From Malus domestica (lineage: Eukaryota > Streptophyta > Magnoliopsida > Rosales > Rosaceae): 64,000 nt of DNA. The stretch's first letter is position 1, and each line of letters begins with the position of its first letter. The position numbers and the translations under genes are program-made. Location of the stretch: contig NC_091671.1 of the NCBI RefSeq assembly GCF_042453785.1, forward strand, positions 39,636,501 to 39,700,500, in the 5' to 3' direction. Positions 23,132-34,642 of the stretch are shown here, one piece after another. The notes beneath the pieces were generated by a model. That model saw nothing but the letters and a program-made list of their open reading frames with translations. It was not told where the DNA came from and made no database searches.

Positions 23132-24106
23132 ATGAGCAACTGTGCCAAAAGGTACGAAGGCCAATGGTCCGATCTTCCCCCTGAACTTGTCTCGGACATA
23201 GCAGACCGTCTAGGCACCGACGAGCTTCAAAGTTTTCGCACTGTCTGCAAGGCTTGGAATTCAGCTTCTTACACAGCCGTAGCCAAAGTCGAACCTGCAC
23301 CGGATATTAAACCCTGGTTTCTACTCTATGGGATCACGGACAATGAGCTTAACAAAGATTCTGATCTTCAAAGCCAGTTATTGGTAAAAAAAAGTGGTGA
23401 AAAGTACCCGATATGTCTTCCACAACTTGATGGAACGACAACTTGCCTTGCCTCGAACCAAGGATGGCTTCTTTTGTTCCAACCAGGAGGTTCAATGTTC
23501 TTTTTTCGCCCCTTCGTTCCAATGAAAATAGACCTCCCGAAATTCCCAGCCTCAGAGCTCTCTGATCATGTCGCTGCATTTTCGTCTCCCCCAACTTCCC
23601 AAGATTGCATGGTTTGCGTCATGAGCCGGAAGAGTGATGGAGAATTTGAGCTGAATGTGCTTCACCGTGGAGCCAATGAATGGACACAACACAAGTATGA
23701 TCGTCCCATTGATACAATCAAATGCGCTGCTTATCGCAACGGAGAATTCTATTTTCTAGACAGTAAGAGTGGTTATATCACGTTTGCTAAAGACTTGAGC
23801 TGGAATCGTGATTATTTAGTTGAAGTTAGCAATGAAGTGACTGAATGCAGGCCATCGCCGGATTATTTTTATACCGAGGACAGTTATTTTCAGACGAAGG
23901 ACATGAAGAAGAAGCTGGGGTTGGCAGATGATGTCTCGATATCTACGTGTGGGACACTAAAGCAGTATCATGGCCTTCCCCAGTTTGTTTTCAATGAGAC
24001 TATTTCCAGTAATCGTGTTCAAGAACCCGAAAGCCGGCAATTCAAAGGGGTATGGATCTACCCGAAAATGTTCTATCAAACCTCTCTCAAAGATGAGACA
24101 TGGTAA
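23132..24106 (+). CDS. F-box/DUF295 (KIB1-type beta-propeller) protein, intronless, 324 aa
   Basis: Likely substrate-receptor subunit of an SCF ubiquitin ligase; its target is unknown. The F-box is at residues about 11-50 (WSDLPPELVSDIADRLGTDE, then LQSFRTVCKAWNSA). It is followed by a DUF295 domain with the usual CLPQLDGTTTCLASNQGWLL and later FYFLDSKSGYITFA strands. The open frame extends in phase up to 22829. I chose the ATG at 23132 (MSNCAKRYEGQ) because the upstream part is hydrophobic, unlike the family, and the F-box normally lies near the N-terminus. Two relic tails of the same family lie 2-3 kb upstream in the same orientation, so this locus has duplicated. An Au-SINE-like tail begins right after the stop codon. 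Confidence 0.85.
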   Translation: MSNCAKRYEGQWSDLPPELVSDIADRLGTDELQSFRTVCKAWNSASYTAVAKVEPAPDIKPWFLLYGITDNELNKDSDLQSQLLVKKSGEKYPICLPQLDGTTTCLASNQGWLLLFQPGGSMFFFRPFVPMKIDLPKFPASELSDHVAAFSSPPTSQDCMVCVMSRKSDGEFELNVLHRGANEWTQHKYDRPIDTIKCAAYRNGEFYFLDSKSGYITFAKDLSWNRDYLVEVSNEVTECRPSPDYFYTEDSYFQTKDMKKKLGLADDVSISTCGTLKQYHGLPQFVFNETISSNRVQEPESRQFKGVWIYPKMFYQTSLKDETW

Positions 24107-24107
24107 G

Positions 24108-24172
24108 GCTGCGTACGCTAGATATTTCTTCTGGCTCTCGTAAAGCGGGGAGCCTTGTTGGAATTTAGGTCG
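24108..24172 (+). mobile_element. Au-SINE-like fragment
   Basis: AAGGCTGCGTACGCTAGATA, followed by CTCGTAAAGCGGGGAGCCTT, matches the 3' half of plant Au SINEs (AAGGCTGCGTACAATAGACC ... AGCGGGAGC) as I remember them. Weaker pieces occur at 53114-53160 and 63282-63335. Confidence 0.5.
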
Positions 24173-24179
24173 CCCTTAC

Positions 24180-25960
24180 TACCGGTCTTCATACTGATTT
24201 TCTACTGTTTTCGGGGGAACTTAATTTACTTGTCGAAAGAAGCCTTATAAAAACTTGAATTGCTTTTTGGGTTTTGTTTTTTGTTGGCGAAGTTAAATTT
24301 AATTTGTTAATTATGCTACATTTTGAGTTTAAGAAGGTGACGAAGAAGTCCGATATGCATGATTCAGTTGTTGAAAATCGACATACTATTTCGTATACAC
24401 GAATGCCGAATGGTAACTAAGGAATGCAGTTGGAATGCAGTTTCAGTCAAAACCCAAAACAACTTATGGCAAAAACTTCATCATTCCATGTCATCCTGTG
24501 TATATGTTTTTCCTTCGTAACCCGACATACTTTAAGGTATTAAAATTGTATCAATATGTGCTTTTGATTTGAATTGATTGTATGATAATTTAGGTGTTGC
24601 GCTTGAGACCCTTATATGGGCTACCGTGTAAGCCACAATTGCACCGCATGGACAAAAAAAACTCTTCAATATAATGGGGGATAAAGTTCAAAGAGACAAA
24701 AAAGATATACCGAAATGAAGATAAAAATTTAAGTACCAAAAATAAAGATCATACATTACAAGAGAAGTAAAACAATAGTCTCATTCAATATCACCAAGAT
24801 AACATAGAACACAATTAATTAGTTTTGAATCTAGAACACGTTTTACCGTGATAGTGTAAAACAATCATGTCTATGCACCTTGGTACAAGTTTGATTTCCA
24901 CAGAGTTCCCTCCCCCTAACAATTAACAATCTAACCCACTAACGCTATTGTGCGGGGGAGGTATGAGGATGACGTTTTATTCCATACTTCTTGCGCAACA
25001 AGAAATGTGGATGAGGACGAAGGCCATGAAGGGTAATGTCCTAAGAAACAGTTTAGAAATTGTTGGCTATGAAATATTTGCATATGTCATCAAACTTCAA
25101 CTTGTTTATGATGGTACAACCTCACCCAAATTCGAACTTATTTACGATACCACCATTGCGCCAAAAACTTCAACTTACATACAAAATTATCACCGCCCAT
25201 TGTCCATCTAATTAAAGAAAGTTAGGCGTCTTTGGATTAAAAACAAAAAAGTTTATGAAGCCCTTTTGTATTAGTTTTCTAAAGAAAATAAGAAATAAAA
25301 ATCCTACCTTCCAATCTTGTAGGCTTTCTTATAATTTGGAAAGAGAAAATAGGTTTTTAATTGTTGTAATTTCTTGGTCGCAATTGATTATGAAAAATGC
25401 CACATTTGTTTCAAAAATGCACTTAAATCCCAATACCATGAGAAATGACACTTCACCGCCACCTTATGAAACTACTTTGTCATGTCCATCATCACCATTT
25501 CAATAATAAAAACTTAAAAATAATAATGTTTATTAATAAGTTGGTCGTTGAAAAGTTTATGACAATTCATATAAAATCACTACAATTTGCAAAAGTATAT
25601 CATTTAATTTATTTCTTTTTCAAAAAGGTATACATTAAAAGTCTAAAAAATCTTTAAAAATTTATAATAATCGGTAAAAGCGTACTAAAATCTGGTCAAA
25701 ATCTCTCACTTTAAAACTCATCAAAATTCCATAGAAATCATATGCACCGCACCCACCTTAGAGAAACTGTTGGAGATGTGACAAAATCATATACAAAATT
25801 CTGTACCAAAAACAAAGAAACAAAATGCATGTGTCACATGCACCGTGTAACGAAGTCATTGGACCACACGTCCACATGTGCACCAATATATTAAGAATGC
25901 TTTATTTTTCTTGAGTCTTCCTTCCTTACCTTCTTCCTACTTGTCGGTCCAACCCCAACC
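24180..25960. other. Intergenic, no gene recognised
   Basis: AT-rich sequence. The open frame at 24948-25211 (plus) shows no domain and no splice context. Nothing else is supported. Confidence 0.5.
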
Positions 25961-25963
25961 AAA

Positions 25964-25974
25964 AGCATATAAAA
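25964..25974 (+). promoter_or_regulatory. TATA box of the SDR gene
   Basis: GCATATAAAATCA lies about 105 bp upstream of the ATG at 26075, so transcription would start near 26000 with a leader of about 75 nt. Confidence 0.5.
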
Positions 25975-26074
25975 TCAACCGCTGGCCAAGATTTGAAGGG
26001 TAGAAATTCACTCAAAGGTGCAAGTCGAACCAGTTGAGCTCAAATATCAGAAACCCCATCTTTGTCCTTCAAGT

Positions 26075-27204
26075 ATGCTCAAGGTTGCATTCAGGTAAGC
26101 TTCTCCTTTTGTTTTTTCTTTATAGTTCAAGCGATATTCTAATTAATTTAATCTATTCTAATTAATTTAATCTAATAATGAAGAATTCGAACTTGAGTGC
26201 AGAAAAAATGTCACCATTTCAAGAGCTCTTTTGGCTTCTCCGAGCTTCAATATGGGATTTTCATCCCATACTGGGAGGTAGGCGAAATCGAATAGGTATT
26301 CGGGTGAATGATTTAAATTCCTGAATACCCTTTTTTCGATTTCGATTACATTTCTCATCTGCTTGCCCTTTTGTTGATTTGGTTTCATGTGTGACAAAGC
26401 AGGCTTGAAGGCAAAGTGGCATTGATTACCGGAGCAGCAAGCGGCATAGGTAAGGCAACCGCATCGAAATTCATCAGCAATGGCGCCAAAGTTGTCATTG
26501 CCGATATCCAACAGGACCTCGGCCAGCTTACGGCGAAAGAGCTCGGTCCAAAGGCGACGTTCATTGCCTGTGATGTCACGAAAGAGTCCGACATCTCCAA
26601 CGCCGTTGATTTCACCATCTCCGAACATAGCCAGCTTGACATTATGTACAGCAATGCTGGGGTACCCTGCTACACACCCCCGAGCATGGTGGATCTCGAC
26701 CTAGCAGCATTCGACCGTGTCATGAGCATTAACGTGCGTGGAGTCGTGGCAGGAATGAAGCACGCATCGCGCGTGATGATCCCGCGTAAAACTGGCTCCA
26801 TTCTTTGCACAGCCAGCGTGACGGGACTGATGGGAGGACTAGCACAGCACACATATTCCGTCTCCAAGTCTTCTGTCATTGGCATTGTGAAGTCCGTGGC
26901 TTCAGAGCTATGCAGGCATGGAATCCGAGTCAACAGCATATCGCCATTTGCGATTCCAACCCCGTTTGTGATCGAGGAACTGACTCAAATTTTCCCGGGG
27001 GTTGATAGACAACGGCTGATGGAAATAACGCACAGTGCAGGAGTCTTGGCCGGCGCAAAATGCGAACCCAACGACGTTGCCAACGCTGCACTTTACCTAG
27101 CTTCAGATGAGGCTAAATATGTTAGTGGCCATAATTTGGTTGTTGATGGAGGTTTTACATCTTTCAAGAATTTGGAATTTCCTGCACCAGATCAGGTGCA
27201 TTAA
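26075..27204 (+). CDS. Short-chain dehydrogenase/reductase (3 exons, 298 aa)
   Basis: Classical SDR using NAD(P)H with a Rossmann fold; substrate unknown. Exons: 26075-26094, 26203-26277, 26403-27204 (897 bp). The first 32 or so residues, MLKVAFRKNVTISRALLASP onward, are basic and Ser/Arg-rich and could be an organelle-targeting peptide. The core begins LEGKVALITGAASGIGKA with the cofactor motif TGxxxGIG. It continues with CDVT, the structural YSNAG, the active-site Ser in TASVTG, and YSVSK (Tyr-x3-Lys). The tail has the HNLVVDGGFTS block. Its nearest named relatives are plant SDR110C-type enzymes (momilactone synthase/SDR2-like). By position it matches Arabidopsis At4g03140. The open frame at 27216-27596 after the stop is 3' UTR. 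Confidence 0.92.
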
Positions 27205-28762
27205 GCATTCATTCATTGTCACTACTTATTTGCAAATTGCAAAGTGATGTAGAACAAATAGCAAGTGGATTGAAGAGGAGATGGACAGACGGAACGGGAA
27301 TTTTCATATTTGGCGTCCATGTTCCAATTTTGGCTCATGGCACTTTTCTGGAAAGAAAACGACGTTGTGGTTTAAACTCACTGCTTTGCTGTAATGTACG
27401 ATGGGATTTCGCCATCCGAGACCGTTTAGACTCCCAAAACTGCATTTTAAAATCTGTAATAAAAATCGAACTTTTCATTTGTCATCCAATTAATGTCGTT
27501 CTTGAGTTATTCCAAGGTGTTGTAATCATTTTATTTAAGCCATTGGCTGGCTCCTGTTGTAATCATCTATCAATTATTAATCAAACAACCGTTTGAGATT
27601 TCTCTCGAAATCTAGTGGACTTCAGAGCTCGTTCTTAGGGCTTACGTTGGTATCTCTCATTAGCTTCATGCTGAGTGACAAAGGATATACATCTATAAAT
27701 AGCTAAGATGTGAGGATCTCTAGATCCAATAGGATCCAAATCCTGGGTTATTTTCTTCCTCTGTTTCTGTTGGATTTTGTCTGGTGAGAAAACGGTTGGT
27801 GGCTGCAAACTTTGTAAAGTTTTGATCCTTTTGGATTAGGGTCGGCCTGTGGGTACTACGACGTGAGGGGGGGCCAAACTAGGCCCAATATAAACGAGGA
27901 TCCTGCTATCTTATGAACACGTACTCAATACGAACATTTGAAATGTCATAACTTAAACAAATTTAGTCAAAATAGTCTGTCAAATTGGCATAACTCTATA
28001 CTTTAATCCCTGACAATAAAATTGATTGAAGTGGCTTCTGAATTCATCTAACGTAACTCATTAAGGTGCTTCCATAAAAAAAATCTGTCAATGCCATTAT
28101 TAAATTGTCACGTGAACGATCGCCTAACCACATTTTTGTCAAGCCAACCCCTCCACTTAGCGACGATATTGAAAGATATTTCATGGAAATACATGGAAAT
28201 ATCAAAATGATTTACGGTAGACAAACTCAAAGACCACTTCTATCAATATTCACCGTCAGTGAACAAAGTAAAGATTTGTGTCAATCTCAAGGACCTTTTT
28301 TACTAAAAACTTTTGCAAATTCTAGAGTCCATCATTCGGATCATGTGACTGTGCGACACTTCGAAGGTCTATTACATCATCTAATGAGTATTATATCGTC
28401 TGATTTGCCTAATACACCATCTAATAGGTCACTTGTAGGCGTTGGTACTTCATACGTTCTAGCAACTTAAAAAAACAACAACCATCCAATGGTAAAATCT
28501 TAGGCTCCCTGTCTCACAAAACACTAGCATTCTTCAAACAACAACCAACGATATTTTTATGCTTTTGGTTTAACTTAAACAATATGCATACTGAATCTGC
28601 ATTGCTACCCTTGAACTGCAAATTGTCACGGTTGCATTGGCATACGTACCGCAAAGCGCTCATCGGTGTTTCAATTAGACATGTTTGCCGGTACCATGTG
28701 TTCGCTGTCTTGCGCGCAATCTCATTTGAGCAGATAAACACATGTGACCTCTTAGCGAATCC
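27205..28762. other. Convergent 3' region between SDR and ARF
   Basis: Holds both 3' UTRs, a GGATCC-family MITE fragment at about 27700-27745 (CTAAGATGTGAGGATCTCTA), and open frames (28105-28470 plus, 28514-28741 minus) without recognisable domains. Confidence 0.4.
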
Positions 28763-31700
28763 TTAGACGGATACTGCATTCAGGGAGCCTGGATTCAGAT
28801 TGTCGATTTCATTTTTTGGACAGATGAACAATCGCTGCGCCATGGACAGGAATTCGCTGCATATGTAGCGTGATTACCAAGTTAGTAACAGATCAGATGG
28901 TAAAGCACAACAGATATCGAAAACTTTTAAGTCACAGCATAAGTTCTAGTTCTTAACTGCCACGGGTAATCTCCTACCAGCATCCTGTCTCCGACGTCAT
29001 CCATGTAGGTTACCTGCCATCCACTGCTTCCACCGATCAGGCTTCCTTTGAAATCGAACATCTGGTCAAGCTCACGAATGAGTTCATTGTAACCATCAAA
29101 GCGCGTGAGATCAATCGATCTTCCAACAGGAGCTCCATGTTTGAGCACCTGAAAGAGCGTCAAAATCTTGTCAGGATTAGCTAGCCTTCAGCAACCAATC
29201 CACCCTATGCGGATGCTTGCTTGTTAAGTAAACATACAAATACATCTTAAGTTCAATTAGCATAAATTTTTCCTCTACTTGTTCGGAAAGGCAACTCAGA
29301 AGACGTTATATGCATAATGTACCTTTATGCGACTCCTGTTACTGACAGAGCAACATTTCCTGCATTGTTTCTCTGAACGAACACCAGAGACACTCTTCGA
29401 TGTCTCTGACAGCTGGATTGTTTCAGAAACACTTGAATGATATATTGGAGGAGTAGAACAAGGACTATAAAGTTCAATAGAATTGGCAACTTGGGGTGAA
29501 GGAAGCTCCGGGTAACTAGTAACTATCTTGACTCCAAAAAGCATTGTGGTCTTGGGTTGGACAAGTGGCGATTGAGTCTCACTCCTCAGTTCGAAGGTTC
29601 TCAATTTCTGGGACCCCGAGGACCAAATATTTGGAACTGACATGCTTCTTTTACACGCGCCACTGTCAAAGACTCCGAAACCAAACATTGGTGGCCATTG
29701 GTTAGTAAGGCTTGGAGCTTTTGGACTGCCAGGACATTGATAAAATGAGTCGTTCATTGGAACGTTGAGATTGTTTTCCAATCCCAACTGTGTGTAGTCC
29801 CAGTCAGGATTTGGGGGTGGAATGAACTGTAATAGCTGTTTTGGTGTACCCGGTTCATGAGCAGGTGGATCACTAGTTTCTTGACCTTGAAAGACCTTTT
29901 TTTTTCTTGGACGTGTGGACTCAACTGAAATCAGCAATGAGCCTAATAGGAGAAAAACAGAGATAAGTTGAAGAATCCTGAGCTAAATTCCATTAAAACT
30001 GAGTTGAAGAATGAAGCGTTTATGAAATCTAGGCAAACTTTCCGCGAGGAGATATATAAGAGTTACTGACCGTTCCTGGCCAAGCTAGAAATCCCGGGTG
30101 ATGGCAAATCAGGTAAACGTGCCCTCTTGTTAGGTTTGAGAGGTACGATATTCCAAGGAGAGAGCCTTTCAGAATGGAAGCAGGTATCTGATGCGGTATC
30201 CAATCGCACCTGGAAGGACACATAAAAAAATGGAACAATTAGAAACAGATGCTAAGAGAATTATTTATGAGATTGAAATGGTCAGAAAACGGAACTTGGG
30301 TACCTTCAGACACCTCCATTCTGAATCGGGCCACCTCAAATAATCGTTGTCCTCGATATCTATAATAGTTCCTTCCAACCTGTTTCATACAATAACATGT
30401 TCGGTCTAAAGATCGCAGGTGTTTAAGGGGGGCAAAAGTAGATATATAATCAACAATGTCTAGTGGAACTTTTATCCATCCATTCTTGCATTCGCAAGTC
30501 ATGGCTTGATTACCTCTTCTTCTGATCTGCACATTCTTCACCTTCGGAATACATTCTGAATCTCATTCCAATGGAATAGTCAATTTCGGCTGATTTCATG
30601 TATCGATCATAAGGAATTATGAATGCAGCAGGACTTGTCCTGCAGACACATAAACAGATTCATGCTTAAAACATAAGAAAATGTGTGTAATAGTACCCAA
30701 TGACACTTTTACACATTCAAACTAAAAGTTATTAGCTCATAGGATCAAATAGCTTACCATGGACGGTAGTAAACAGTAAATATGGTACCAGTAGAAATGG
30801 CATGGAAAGCGCTGGCGAGTATGCCATGTTGCATGCTGTGGCCAGAAATGAGAGAAGCCGATGCAGTATCTTGTGTTTTGGTCGCACGGTGTATGCCAAC
30901 ACGCAGTTCTCCATTTTCTCCTCTGTGAAGTAAGAATAACTTAGAGAGAGGGAGGGAGGGAGGGAGGGAGGGAGGGAGAGAGACAGAGAGCATACCTGGC
31001 AAAGATACATGCATCCCCAGAAACAAGTCTTTTTGCAGTCACAAACGTAGTCCAACCACTAGTAAGCAAGTGCCTCCTTGGCTGACCTACATTACGGGGA
31101 ATGCATCATAAGTTTAAGATTAGCCTTATCTGATGAATCCAGTTGAGAAAGTTAAGCGAAAAACACGCATGAGTAGCAAACCATAAAGCTGATTACATGA
31201 GCAGAAACTCGTTTGCAGTTGGATTATTTTGCATAATGTATTGCACAGAACCAGCCGCCAACCATGGAAATTGCATTCTTTTTCGCCTTGGCGCAATGAG
31301 GAATTTTTAAATTTTCTAAAACTACTACAAAAGAAGTACTAATAATGACACTTAAGTTGGTTTCACAGATGAATGTTCAAGAGCGTCTGAATTTAAAGAT
31401 ACCTCGAAATATATGGCGAAAGCTCCATTCATTTCCCTGCAAGTCCTTTGCTACCAAATCTTGTACTGGTGGCTGCTGAGACATGTCCTGCAAAACATTT
31501 GAAACATTTAAATGACCTAGCTTCTAAACCATATTATTTGATATAAATATTATGTGGTAGAGATGAGTGGAAAAAGTGATGAACTGATGCAAGACTGCCG
31601 ATGACACTTGCATAATACAAAGTAATAGAAACAATAGACGCCTAATTCAAATTTATTAAGGCATTTATCCAATTGATTACTTAATGTGTATCATGTATTT

Positions 31701-33851
31701 TCGATGAAAAGACAAGGATACCAACCAGAGCTGGAAGGCATTCTTCAGCTTGTCGCTTCGGAACAGAGAATCCACCGTGGGAGCTTGTGTCTGACGGGGT
31801 AAGTGTCTTGCTAAAGGATATTGTACTGGTTCGCCGAGGCAAGGGTGGAGTATTTACTTCCTCTACACTTAGCTGGTCTTGCTGCAAGGTGCCAAAGCAG
31901 TACACTTATGTTGATGTTATATCCAAAATGTCATAGGAAGTTCCAAAGCGGATAAATAATGTAAATTTCCAATGAGACCGTAAAAAATGTCATCTGAGCA
32001 CTCATCAGCGAACCTCGGTCACAGGAAGTAAGGTGATTTGAGCATACACTTCGTCTGTGTGAACTTCAGCCTACTCCGACAACAACCAAATTCAGATCAA
32101 TCGCGAGCCGTTGAATTTTCAATTGCACATTTTGTTACACATCAAGAGAGAACTGATTTACCTTGAGTTGAACACATACAACATTGCAGAGGATCTTGGG
32201 AGGCAAATTGTATCTTGGCATTTCCATTTTACCGTCTTGGTTTGCATATGCCTCAACCTGTTCTAGATCAACAAGCAAACATGTCATCCATTTGAAACTC
32301 CTCACACGAAAAATCGAAAGGATCAACTGAAGTTCATAATCCGTGACGTATTTTAATGTTCATGCCCTCATTCTCAATGGACCATCAAAACAGTAAGAAA
32401 GAAAGTTACGTACGCTAGAGATGAGTGACACTATAACATTGTACTTGTACTATAATGACATTCCCGTTGCGTGAATGTTTTTCACTATGAAGCATGGATA
32501 CGGATACGGATACATCAATACGACACGACATGACATGACAATACGGAAAATCTCTAAAAATTAAGATACGATACGCTATGGATACGGCAAATAAAAATGT
32601 ATATAGCAATAAAACTATACATTTTAAAACATAATTCATCATTCAAAATTTAAGTACATTTGAGTTGTTAGAGAATAAAAGTTCGAAATCTAATCCTCTT
32701 TATACAGTAGAAGAAGAAGTGTGAGAGTCGTGTTCATGATTTTAATTAGAGGGAAGCTCTTTGTATTCATCACATTTCAATTATAGATGTCTCCTATTAA
32801 TTTTTTCCTCCTCATTACCTTTTTTTGAAAGTGTAAATGTATCCTAAAAGCCGGATACGTGTATCTTAAATGTAGGATACGCGTATCCATCATGTCAAAT
32901 ATGTGTCTTCTATTAATTTTCTCCTCCTCATTACATTTTTTTGAAAGTGTAAATGTATCCTAAAAGCCAGATACGTGTATCTTAAATGTAGGATACGCGT
33001 ATCCATCATGTCAAATATGTGTCCATCAATTAGGATACGTGTCAGATAAGTATTCGAGAGTATCAGGCAAGTATCGTATCCAATCAAATATCGAATACGA
33101 GATACGAGACCAAACAGAAGTATCCGTGCATTAGAGGTTTTTCACAATTTACTAGGGAAAAACAGACCAGGGGACAATGGAGCTGCCACAAAAGAAAAAG
33201 TAGTAAGGGGAATCAGGGGTGAGGAAGAGAACCTGTTCCTTATGACCTTGAAGAAAGTAGAAAACCTTCTCGCCGGGGCGGGGAACGTAAACATTTGCCC
33301 CGGCGCACGCATACCAGAGGTGTGTGTACAAATCATCTTTCTCACCTAACATCAAAATTCAAATCACATTCTGGTTTCAACGGAAAAATCATAACAACAC
33401 AAAAACAAAATATTAAAAAAAAATTGGGGAAAAACTCAAACCATGAGAACCCTATTTTTGATATCTCTGAAAAATCAAAACCCCATTGAAGATTTTGCGG
33501 TTTTGATTCAAATTTTAATAATTAAAAAATAGAGTTATAAAAAAACCATATTTTATGCTAAAAACGAAAAAAAATCATTAAAATTTAATATTGGTCACAA
33601 ATGGAAATAAAATTAAAATTAGTAACTAACAAAAATTATTAAAATTAATTTCAAAAAAAAATTAAAAATTAGAAATTAAAAATAAAAAACTAAAACAGTA
33701 CAAATTAAGCAAGAGGACACCGGTTCAGCTCTACACCTTGGTCGTTGTTAGCTGCCGGCAAGGCGGCAGCGTCGGTACATCCGCTGCTTTCTCCAGCATT
33801 CACGGTGGCGGTCCGCGGTGGTCCTTCCACACCAGTGGTTCTCGGTGCCAT
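28763..33851 (-). CDS. ARF: Auxin response factor, repressor-type (14 exons, 707 aa)
   Basis: Nuclear transcription factor binding TGTC auxin-response elements. Exons (minus): 33737-33851, 33233-33345, 32162-32257, 32014-32070, 31726-31881, 31403-31487, 30996-31086, 30758-30922, 30514-30639, 30304-30379, 30071-30209, 29323-29942, 28958-29148, 28763-28856 (2124 bp, phases consistent). Dimerisation region: [21 protein letters not shown]3 domain: [20 protein letters not shown] to [16 protein letters not shown] and [15 protein letters not shown] ancillary domain: [20 protein letters not shown] to [16 protein letters not shown]. The middle region is Ser/Pro-rich, not Gln-rich, pointing to clade B (ARF1/ARF2/ARF9-like repressors). 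The PB1 domain runs from [20 protein letters not shown] to [11 protein letters not shown]. The tail [15 protein letters not shown] resembles ARF2. The donor after PWH's first two bases (CA|GTTAAG) is weak but in phase. Confidence 0.9.
30923..30995 (-). repeat. (TCCC)n microsatellite filling ARF intron 7
   Basis: The 73-bp intron between exons 7 and 8 consists largely of CTCTCCCTCCCTCCCTCCCT repeats on the coding strand (about 30943-30980), followed by TTATTCTTACTTCACAG. It forms much of the pyrimidine tract of this very short intron. The opposite strand, GGGA repeats, could form a G-quadruplex. Confidence 0.85.
32486..33136. mobile_element. hAT-like element in ARF intron 2 with a 9-bp flanking repeat
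   Basis: 651 bp between two copies of GTTTTTCAC (32477-32485 and 33137-33145). Ends are GAAGCATGGATACGGATACG and the mirror GTATCCGTGCATTAGAG. GATACG motifs are dense throughout. Inside are two ~116-bp tandem units (about 32785-32900 and 32901-33016) that differ by a few bases. The superfamily is uncertain, since hAT duplications are usually 8 bp (TTTTTCAC also fits). Confidence 0.65.
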
Positions 33852-34642
33852 ATCTATTTATCAATTTTTTCTCTCCGCCGTCTGTAAAATGGGAAAAGTT
33901 GCAGAACGAAAAACTCAGAAAAATAGAAAAAAATGGTGAGAAATTAGTAGGGGGAGCTAGAGCGGAAGAGGACAAATAGGCGTTGAGAATCGGGTGTACC
34001 CGCGTCCACCGTAAAGTGACCTGCTTCCTTTAACGGCCTCTCTCTCTCTCCTCTCTCTCCCTCTAAGATCACACTTTCTCTTCCTCCACTGCTATATCAC
34101 ACTTCACACACCACCACACACCCCGGTCGTTTCACGCCGCTTCTCTCTCTCTCTCTCTCTCTCCTCTCTATCTCTCTCTACAAAAATGCCGACGGCGTGA
34201 GAGAGGCGTTGATCTTTCGGTTTGTTGTAACGTTTAATGGAAGCAGCAAGAGAGGAGAGAGAAAAGCTTTCTACTTTCTCTCTCTAATGCCTGTGTGATT
34301 CGGTACGCCTGCACCTGCCAGGCCCTTTTTGCTCCTCCCTCTCTCTCTCTCTCTCTCTCTCCCCCCCGCCCTCCTCACTCTCTCTATCTATCTACACACT
34401 CTCTCTCTCTCTCTCCTCACAGTTCTACACTCCACGAGTCGTTCTCTGTCCGAGCTGTGCTGGCTGGGCGATGTTAGCTAATCTACGCCGATGAGTCCGA
34501 TGCGCTCTTTTGCATGCTCTCTAATCTCTCATGCATCTCTCTCTCCGTCGCCTTTTCCCGCTTGTGTGTCGCGGTCCTGGACTTAATTGTTTTGTCCTTT
34601 ACTTGATTAATTAGTTGGTTAATCAGTTAATTAATTAATTAG
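33852..34642 (-). promoter_or_regulatory. ARF leader and proximal promoter with CT/GA microsatellites
   Basis: Several (CT)n tracts on the plus strand (about 34027-34075, 34141-34175, 34338-34362, 34397-34415) make the ARF transcript side GA-rich. The 790 bp between the ARF ATG and the LTR element contains no other gene. GAGAGAAAAGC...CTTTCTCTCTC at about 34255-34287 forms a small hairpin. Confidence 0.45.

Noticed and set aside
24948-25211. 87-residue open frame
   Set aside because: No recognisable domain or gene context.
27216-27596. 126-residue open frame after the SDR stop
   Set aside because: Most simply the SDR 3' UTR.
28105-28470. 121-residue open frame
   Set aside because: No domain; lies between two convergent genes with no promoter signal.
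34200-34490. Hairpin-like GA/CT segment considered as a microRNA precursor
   Set aside because: The arms are simple GA/CT repeats, and no known plant miRNA sequence is recognised.
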